This document shows, in pieces, positions 9,813-15,556 of a stretch of DNA of 15,556 nt; position 1 is the first letter of the stretch, and each line of letters begins with the position of its first letter. Both the position numbers and the translations under genes were made by a program. Location of the stretch: contig MU631992.1 in assembly GCA_026770615.1 (NCBI GenBank), positions 2,480 to 18,035 of the forward strand, read 5' to 3'. The DNA comes from Pavlovales sp. CCMP2436. Lineage: Eukaryota > Haptophyta > Pavlovophyceae > Pavlovales. A model generated the notes under the pieces. It worked only from the letters and a program-made list of their open reading frames with translations, ran no database searches and had not been told where the DNA came from.

Positions 9813-10164
9813 TGTTATTATTATGATATGTCGAAATATCAATTTTTAACGATAAAAGCGAATCGTTTTTAATTTTAGTATATCTACTATCGAAATTTAT
9901 ATTAGCGTTATATTTGTATTCATCAAAATCGATTATCGGCAATTTGCTTTTTAATAAAGTGTTTATACCTACAATATTTAACGCATTTAGTGAAATTGCT
10001 GCTCCTGCTGTGACCAGACCTACTGCGTATGTTGTCGATAAAACAAGTGCCAACTATTTAGTTGCATTACACCTAGATTATAATCGTAAATGTTTTGTTT
10101 AAGATTGAGACTATTATCAGAACGAGTATTTGATGAATTAATAATAATGCCTGTGAATATTTTA

Positions 10165-10890
10165 ATCAAAAATATTCAATTTTAATGCTATACTGTTATT
10201 CAGAACTATATTATTTGAGTTGTAATATAAGGTATTAACTTTCAACCCGATGTTTGAAGTATTTGACGAAAGAACGTTCGATAAATTTATAAAATCCTGA
10301 TCATTAACAACTGAATTATTTGAACTGGCTGGTCTGTTTTGTAAATCTATAATATTGCTATCATAACGTGTATTTGAAGAATAAACGATATTACTAAGAA
10401 TATTGCGATCAGTAATATTTAATTTTATTGCAAAATTGCTTGATATATTTATTTTATTTGGGTTGTAATTTAAGGTATTAATTTTCAACCCGATGTTCGA
10501 AGTATTTGACGAAACAACGTTTAATAAATTTATAAAATTCTGATCATTAACTACTGAATTATTTGAACTGACTGGTCTGTTTTTTAATTCTATAATATTG
10601 CTATCGTATCGCGTATCTGAAGAGTTAACGATATTGCTAAGAATATTGTGATCAGAAATATTTTATTTAAATGCCAAATTGCTTGATATATTTATATTAT
10701 TTGGGTTGTAATTTAAATTATTAACTTTCAACCCGATATTTGAAGTATTTGACGAAACAACCTTTGATAGGCTGATGAAATTTTAATCGTTATTTACTGA
10801 ACTAGTTGGTCTGTTTTGTAATTCTAAGATATTGCTATCGTAGCGATTATTCGAAGAATTAATGACATTGCTGAACGCGTTGACATTGAC
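10165..10890 (-). repeat. 243-bp (81-residue) higher-order tandem repeats in the fibre stalk
   Basis: TTCAACCCGAT anchors occur at 10,241, 10,484 and 10,727, spaced exactly 243 bases. A second anchor, GGTCTGTTTT, is at 10,331, 10,574 and 10,808, spacings 243 and 234, so the last copy has lost nine bases in frame. 243 is three times the 81-base unit found further along the same gene. Encoded motifs are SSNTSNIGLKVNTL and SSNTRYDSNII. Confidence 0.9.
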
Positions 10891-11738
10891 CAATTCACTT
10901 TAAAAGATAGATATGTATCAGTATCTTGAATAGTGTAATAATTTGTAAATTTGTTAGTATTTGATGAAATCGCTATGTCAAATCTAATATTTGACGATTC
11001 TACTATTGATTTATCTGCTTTTGTGCCGACTATTGTTGTAATGTCTGTTATATTATTCTTCATAACATCAATAGCATTAGAATTAGCTATAACTCTACCA
11101 TCCAAATTTTAAGAATCCTTCGTCAATTTTATTTACGTTTTGGCCCCCTAGAGTCATACCCCCGCTTATTAACGTAGCACCCACAATATTTTTGATATCA
11201 CCAAGTTCGTTTAGCGTATTCTTAATTACGGCGTGTGTTGCATCTTGTAACAGATTTTTTACAGCTTGTGTAGTTAGATAATTATTAAACTCCCCTTTTG
11301 ACAAATAAGTATTTACTATAGAATTATTTTGAGAATTTTCCGATCTAATATATTCTGATGACAAGAGTCTCAAATTATTAGCTTCGTTTGATGTTGTCAA
11401 TTCATTGTTTATTACAGGTATGTCACTATTTATATTTTATTTATTTCCATTTGTTCTTAGTAAATTTCCATATATTGTACTATAAGAAGAATCTATTTGA
11501 TCTATTTGGTTATTTGTTTCAGTTTCAAACGAATTTAACAAACTGCCAAATGCTGTTACATTACATGAATTAGAATTTGTAATAGTCGTTAGTTCGTTAA
11601 ACGCTTGTTCGCCAAAGACATCTTATAATATAGTGGCAATTTTTTCTATGCCATTTATATATGTTTGGAAAAATTAAAAAATAATTGAATTCTTTTTTTG
11701 GTAGACCTAGTAAAAGTGGTTCTTTGTTAGGTAAATAA

Positions 11739-12331
11739 ATGAATATTGGATCGACTAAATCTATATCTGTATATTCAGTAGAGCAAAACCCACTATTACA
11801 AAATGCGATGATATTCTTAATAGCTTTCTACAGTGACCCGGATGCAATGGAAAAAATGAAAATATAGGTTACAAACGTGATATTTATTTATCTAATATTG
11901 AGACCAATGTTTATACTCGAGATGGGAAAGCATTAATACTACACAGAGGTAGCTCGAATGCGAAAGATTTTTTGATGAGTGATATTTTACTAGCAACTAA
12001 TTATTCGGGTTTAGATCCACGTGTTTGATCTGCTAAGAAATTTACTAGACAAACGCAATTAAAATATAATACTTTCCCAGACCACGTAGGTCACTCACTT
12101 GCTGGTTGGTTGGCAGAAATATGTTATGATCCTATGGCGTGGGTTCTTACTTCTAATAAGGGAGCGTCGCCTTACCATATGGATAAACTTATTTCTTCTA
12201 GGCAATTAGATATTTGTACACGTGGGGATTTGGTTAGTTTATTAATTAAATTTCAAAACAGAAATTCGATAACTATCGAAAACAGAGGGTCAGGTTTTTT
12301 AGACGCGCATAATTTGAATAATCTTGACTAA
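11739..12331 (+). pseudogene. Class 3 lipase-like alpha/beta hydrolase, frameshift plus one stop
   Basis: Serine esterases of this family cleave acylglycerols or phospholipids; virus copies are thought to act on host membranes. ATG at 11,739 starts the N-terminal frame (QNPLLQNAMIFLIAFYSDPD), which ends at TAG 11,865. The main frame (about 11,855 on) reads NENIGYKRDIYLSNIETNVYTRDGKALILHRGSS, so a one-step frameshift lies in the A-run near 11,850. A TGA at 12,026-12,028 interrupts DPRV/SAKKF. The nucleophile elbow GHSLAG is at 12,089-12,106 (Ser codon 12,095), a candidate Asp is in TRGDLVSLL (12,227-12,229) and a candidate His in DAHNLNNL (12,308-12,310), so the triad is retained. It is the only plus-strand viral gene seen, convergent with the penton-like gene and divergent from the fibre. 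Two lesions make it a pseudogene unless the stop is misread. Confidence 0.8.
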
Positions 12332-12334
12332 TCT

Positions 12335-13141
12335 TATAGAACATAAACGTTAGCGCAAAGCAGTTGTTGAAAGGGAAAGGTGTGAAATTCTCGTCGATCA
12401 TTTCGATATCAATGTAGTCGATAGAATTGTTACGCTATGGTTGAATTACAAAAGGACGATCAAATGGTATGATGTCGCCATAATTTACGTTTAATGGTAT
12501 AGACGTTATTATTTTCTGCTACTCATCAGACTGCTATCATTAGAGTCATCTAATTGTAAAGACTTGTAAGAATATATGTAATTTTTCTTAGGAAAGAGAA
12601 TATCCCATGTCCCTAGCATTTTGGTACTACCTACATATGGAACTGACAAAGGCTGAATAGATATACCAAGACGTAACGCTAATCCCGTCGAGATAATTGT
12701 TAAATCTAGTGATGCGTTTGTGTTATCAATTGACATTATTCGCGTAGTTGATGAAAAAACCGTGAATGATAGCGGATTTGGAAACGATACACCAGTATCA
12801 ACACGTAGCGCTGATTTTGATGTCGTAGCTGATGTGATCGAAGCGACATCGGCGTAATATCCTGAATCGATTGTAACCGTATAGAAAACTGAAGGAGTTT
12901 GTGTATAGTAGAACGTCAATGTTTCTTAGGAAAGAGACTAATTGTAATATCCTGAATCGATTGTGACCGTATAGAAAACTGAAGGGGTTTGTGTATAGTA
13001 GAACGTCAATGTTTCTTAGGAAAGAGACTAATTGTAATATCCTGAATCGATTGTAATCGCATAGAAAACTGAAGGGGTTGGTTTGTAGTAGAACGTCAAT
13101 GTTTGTCCCTCTCCATATACATTGGGAGATTGCCGAGACAT
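12335..13141 (-). pseudogene. Penton/minor-capsid-like protein, interrupted by duplication and frameshift
   Basis: ATG at 13,141 reads MSRQSPNVYGEGQTLTFYY. Removing a 90-base triplication, the chain continues to PSVFYTVTIDSGYYADVASI, then LDLTIISTGLALRLGISIQP, MLGTWDILFPKK and SLQLDDS to a stop at 12,509. A second frame (about 12,505-12,340) continues with NVNYGDIIPFDRPFVIQP, a TAG at 12,435-12,437, and NSIDYIDIEMIDENFTPFPF then LTFMF. An N-terminal 'SGYY..I' strand, a central 'LA.RLGI' block, and a C-terminal 'I.I.D....PF....F.LTFMF' ending is the architecture I associate with the penton-type single-jelly-roll proteins of Polinton/adintovirus relatives. This is pattern recall, not a search. 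It ends almost tail-to-tail with the lipase. Confidence 0.55.
12855..13104. repeat. 90-bp tandem triplication inside the penton-like gene
   Basis: TAATATCCTGAATCGATTGT begins at 12,855, 12,945 and 13,035, exactly 90 bases apart. The third copy diverges after about 70 bases into the unique N-terminal sequence. The period keeps the frame but each inserted unit brings two stop codons (TAG and TAA in the gene sense). About 16 bases of the filler, TTTCTTAGGAAAGAGA, also occur once downstream at 12,584-12,599. Confidence 0.95.
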
Positions 13142-13244
13142 TTGAACGTTATAAATTTGAATAAATAAATCGCTTTAAACAGAACGGGGTACGATGAAAT
13201 AATCAAAGTTCAACCGAAATCTTCCGACTGAAAGATCACTTACG

Positions 13245-14172
13245 TCACTCGTTTGACTTGAAAGAAATAGCGGATATGGTGCGTTTACCATTTTTATTAT
13301 AATGAAATATTTTTTTATTCCGATAATATATATCTAGTGTATTCAATATATAATTTTTAATTATTGTCTTGTTAACTTTAAATTTAGCTGCGACATTTTC
13401 TAATATTGAAAATATGTTTCGATCTGGTAGTGTATCAATATATTTTGTAATTTCATCGAAATTTTTATCAATATAGCTATCTACTATTTTCCTAGACAGT
13501 AACGCTGACCGGTTGATTATTGCCGGTTGTTGTTGTACTATTTTATTCGGTATTATCGGCAGATTATCCGCGATTTCTTTACGAGATATATTTGAAATTC
13601 TAGATAAAAGAGATTGTCGTACCGCAGCGCGATTAGGACGTGGTTGTAAAGCCCAATTTTTCAAATTTGCTCCTTCATCTCTAGCTGTTCATCTTAAAAG
13701 ATCACGTCTTTGTTTTTCAAGTTCATTTAATCGATTAACATAATTGGTAGCCAAAACATTAGATTGCCCATTAAAGGTTTTTTACTTACAATGCTATCGC
13801 CTAATATTGCTGGACAGACCGCTTCATTTTCAATACCATTATGACCGACGATATTACCGTAGAGAGACACTTCGTTGATTATCGGCTGTGGATCTTGAAA
13901 TCGAACCGGTTTTAGAGGATCTTTAAAAAGCCATCTTTCCATCATTGTCAACACTGGTTCATTTTCAAGGGTAAAGCCTTTTGCGATATGCTCTAGTTGT
14001 AATGAATACCGGCTTCTTGCTCGACTAGTATAATACGTTACTATTTTACCAACGTAACGACGATTAAAAGCGCATTTGTATGGTTTACCGTTTAGCAGGA
14101 AATTATATTTGGTTTTGGTATCGTATCTTTTGTCCACCCGTTTAATATTTCGATAGCGCTAGCTGCTGACAT
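13245..14172 (-). pseudogene. Unrecognised virion-module protein between ATPase and penton genes, broken
   Basis: ATG at 14,172 (MSAASAIEILNGWTKD) follows the ATPase stop by 23 bases. The frame ends early and continues in a second one (14,137-13,727) with YKCAFNRRYVGKIVTYY, LEHIAKGFTLENEPVLTMME and PQPIINEVSLYGNIVGHNG. A frameshift in a run of six T on the plus strand (13,778-13,783) leads into the third segment: YVNRLNELEKQRRDLLR, TGA at 13,689-13,691, then LKNWALQPRPNRAAVRQSLL and a Lys/Asn-rich C-terminus ending at 13,245. A short coiled coil (LNELEKQRRDLL) and a basic, Pro/Arg-rich patch are visible. About 305 codons. No family recognised; its place in the capsid cluster suggests a minor structural or DNA-binding virion protein. 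Confidence 0.5.
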
Positions 14173-14195
14173 ATCTATATACTATGAAATGATAT

Positions 14196-14917
14196 TTAGT
14201 ATTCTATTGTCAAACGGTTGAATCGATTATATACATTTCCATCTTCATCGATAAACATAAATGCTCGGTCTTTTTTTGTTTGGTCTGGTTTGAATACATG
14301 ATTTAAAAATGCTTCAAAATCTTTGCTATTAATATTTACTTCGTCGGTTATCGACATAATTTCATTTTTATTAATTGATCTGAATATGATAAAATGAGTC
14401 ATATTTTTACAAATTAATAGGGGGGCTTGTATATATGATTGAAAGACAACCCAGAACGACGTACGAAGATGTCTTCGATTGCACAATAATCTTACAAGTG
14501 TCCGTTGAATTTTTATATATTCTTCATCGAAGCTGCCATGTCATCCGTTATTACGAGACTGTTTTTAATGTTTTTTGCATCGATTTCTATTTCTTGTTCG
14601 ACTTCAGTTACCGTATCACAAGTCAGTTCCTGATATAGACAACTTTGATTATTAAACGGTGAATTTTCCATAATTTTGAAATTGTCTTCTGGTATGAATA
14701 TATATACAAAATAGACGATTTAATAAATAGGTGGATTTGTATGTGTTCAAAATGCCGTTAATTTTGAATTCTTACCAGATCCAGGGCCACCGCTGAACAT
14801 TACAGAGTGTGATTTATTCCTTAGAGGGTAAGATATTTGAGGATGAAGTTGATTATTTACGTTGAACCGTGGTATTGTTAGCGGGATATCATTCTTTTCT
14901 ATTTCCAAAACGCTCAC
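14196..14917 (-). pseudogene. Viral genome-packaging ATPase (FtsK/HerA type), broken
   Basis: These ATPases pump the viral genome into the preformed capsid. Three frame segments make up the chain. The first (14,917-14,747) has VNNQLHPQISYPL and the P-loop VMFSGGPGSGKN (14,791-14,768), where Asn follows the catalytic Lys in place of Ser/Thr. The second (14,671-14,513) has LVITDDMAASMK, a Walker B strand with the two acidic residues (about 14,557-14,540). The third (about 14,510-14,196) has LLCNRRHLRTSFWVVFQSY, APLLICKNMTHFIIF and the C-terminal FIDEDGNVYNRFN, the RRH and Gln-containing sensor region typical of this family. The likely start is GTG at 14,917 where ATG would be expected. It begins 18 bases after the capsid stop. 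About 240 codons, the usual size. Confidence 0.88.
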
Positions 14918-14935
14918 TTAATATATCATGATATT

Positions 14936-15376
14936 TTAATTGTCATAGTTCAGGAGTCCGTCAGATATTGTTAAACTTTTATCACACACCACATAAGCGT
15001 ACGCTGTAAGCGCGCTGTTGTCAGAAGCAATATTTGCTTCGAAGAGGATACCGGACGAAGACGCTAAACTTGTGCCGTCTAAAATGATATCTTGATTTTG
15101 GAATTCGTCTAAACCGATGGCTACGGCGAATGCACTTTCTTCGTACTGTGCTTGAGTAACACTAAAAGGGTTAACTAAAGCATTCAAAACTCTGAAGGCC
15201 TTGTACAACTCACTACACATCTCAACGGTATTAGATACTGGAATAGACGGTACTCGATAGCCCCCGACTCGCCACGAATATGACGTCATGCCTGCTCTTG
15301 TAAAAGTAGTGTTACTTTTATCAGTGCTTATTGTGGAATTAGATAACGATGACAAACGGACTGAACACTCTTCGAT
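14936..15376 (-). pseudogene. Major capsid protein, C-terminal fragment (double jelly-roll type)
   Basis: The open frame runs from after a TAG at 15,377-15,379 to TAA at 14,936 and gives about 147 residues. Key features are YSWRVGGYRVPSIPVSN followed by VEMCSELYKAFRVLNAL, then ILFEANIASDNSALTAYAYVVCDKSLTI, the end of the second jelly roll in capsid proteins of Polinton-like viruses. Full-length relatives have roughly 450-650 residues, so only the C-terminal quarter to third is here. No in-frame Met begins it; the 5' part is missing or displaced. A 31-base minisatellite starts 39 bases past the TAG. Immediately downstream is the packaging ATPase, the neighbour expected for a capsid gene. Confidence 0.72.
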
Positions 15377-15417
15377 CTACATGGGATGTTCTAAGAAATC
15401 GCGCCTGAAATCGCTGC

Positions 15418-15556
15418 GACTGTTGAAGTGTTGCATAAGACATCAGTAGACTGTGGAAGTATAGCATAAGACATCAGTAGACTGTGAAAGTGTAGCATAA
15501 GATATCAGTAGACTGTGGAAGTGTAGCATAAGACATCAGTAGACTGTGGAAGTGTA
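15418..15556. repeat. 31-bp tandem minisatellite at the window edge
   Basis: Four full units starting GACTGT(T/G)GAA at 15,418, 15,449, 15,480 and 15,511, plus a partial one to 15,556, differing at only a few bases. 31 is not a multiple of three and no frame stays open, so it is non-coding. It continues beyond the window. Confidence 0.97.

Larger units (their letters stand above)
8469..11835 (-). pseudogene. Long virion fibre: repeat stalk plus C-terminal lectin-like head, heavily interrupted
   Basis: Reading right to left, the N-terminal part (about 11,835-11,100) includes YTDIDLVDPIFIYLPNKEP, INGIEKIATIL and DVFGEQAFNELTTI, then QNNSIVNTYLSKGEFNNYL. The middle (about 11,100-9,400) is an Asn/Ser/Ile-rich stalk with SSNTRYDSNI and ISLKTN motifs in 27-residue units. 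The C-terminal part (9,400-8,469) has TSTQKIPNIESQILQK, then a beta-rich head with TKWTNLVFQIPASGSKVQI and LSNIKIWLND, a LamG/ConA-like pattern. Stops include TAA at 11,674-11,676, 11,623-11,625, 11,437-11,439, 10,663-10,665, 9,336-9,338 and 8,616-8,618 and TGA at 8,739-8,741; frameshifts include about 11,105. About 1,100 codons originally. The true start is unclear and may overlap the lipase gene antisense. Role inferred: host-surface attachment. Confidence 0.6.
5764..15417 (-). mobile_element. Decayed endogenous Polinton-like virus (double-jelly-roll DNA virus), right end not resolved
   Basis: The AT-rich block carries a recognisable virion module: major capsid C-terminus, FtsK/HerA-type packaging ATPase, penton-like protein, class 3 lipase and several fibre/lectin-like genes. 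This combination is known from Polinton-like viruses and related virophage/adintovirus groups. Most genes read on the minus strand with gaps of a few bases, unlike the intron-rich host gene to the left. Nearly all are interrupted by stops and frameshifts. No integrase, DNA polymerase, primase-helicase, protease or viral terminal inverted repeat is visible. The right limit is uncertain because a minisatellite cuts the capsid gene at the window edge. Confidence 0.82.

Noticed and set aside
10165..10890. CRISPR-like array
   Set aside because: The repeats are long, contiguous coding units with no unique spacers, in a eukaryotic setting.
5781..15376. A non-standard genetic code explaining the in-frame stops
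   Set aside because: All three stop codons appear inside genes and frameshifts are also frequent, while the host gene ends at a normal TGA. Gene decay explains everything more simply.
1..15556. tRNA or rRNA genes
   Set aside because: I found no cloverleaf-like sequence with A and B box motifs and no rRNA-like stretch by eye; a covariance-model search was not possible.

Overview
This is a eukaryotic window in two parts. Bases 1 to about 5,760 look like the nuclear genome of an intron-rich microbial eukaryote (an alga or other protist; I cannot name the lineage). It starts inside a multi-exon, GC-rich gene for a thiamine-diphosphate-dependent decarboxylase of the pyruvate/indolepyruvate decarboxylase type. 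All introns I place have GT..AG borders and the gene ends at 2328. Some 3.4 kb follow without a convincing gene. That stretch holds short direct repeats, a CTAGC-rich minisatellite, a possible small element with 16-bp inverted ends, a hairpin, a hexanucleotide microsatellite, a diverged ~150-bp duplication and one doubtful GC-rich reading frame.

At about 5,764, just after a CTG-rich microsatellite, composition switches abruptly to AT-rich. From there to about 15,417 the sequence is a decayed endogenous double-jelly-roll DNA virus, best described as a Polinton-like virus (PLV) or close relative. The virion module is on the minus strand, read right to left: C-terminal piece of the major capsid protein (15,376-14,936), packaging ATPase (14,917-14,196), an unrecognised conserved-looking structural-type gene (14,172-13,245) and a penton/minor-capsid-like gene (13,141 to about 12,335). 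A class 3 lipase gene lies on the plus strand (11,739-12,331). A block of adhesion-type genes, again on the minus strand, fills 11.8-5.78 kb: a long fibre with a hierarchical repeat stalk and a lectin-like head, a second lectin-like protein, a 74-residue protein, a protein with a possible Fn3-like segment, and a third lectin-like protein. These genes are packed stop-to-start, with gaps of a few bases or short overlaps.

Nearly every viral gene carries in-frame stops or frameshifts, often in homopolymer runs. The major capsid gene is cut off next to a 31-bp minisatellite, the penton gene is interrupted by a 90-bp tandem triplication, and the ATPase P-loop has Asn where Ser/Thr is expected. The insertion is therefore a fossil. 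The lipase still shows a full Ser-Asp-His set and the 74-residue gene is intact. I see no integrase, polymerase, protease or viral terminal repeats, so the element either continues past the right edge or has lost them. The most interesting content is the receptor-binding cassette, about 6 kb of stalk-and-lectin genes beside a lipase, which suggests an elaborate host-attachment and entry apparatus in the ancestral virus.
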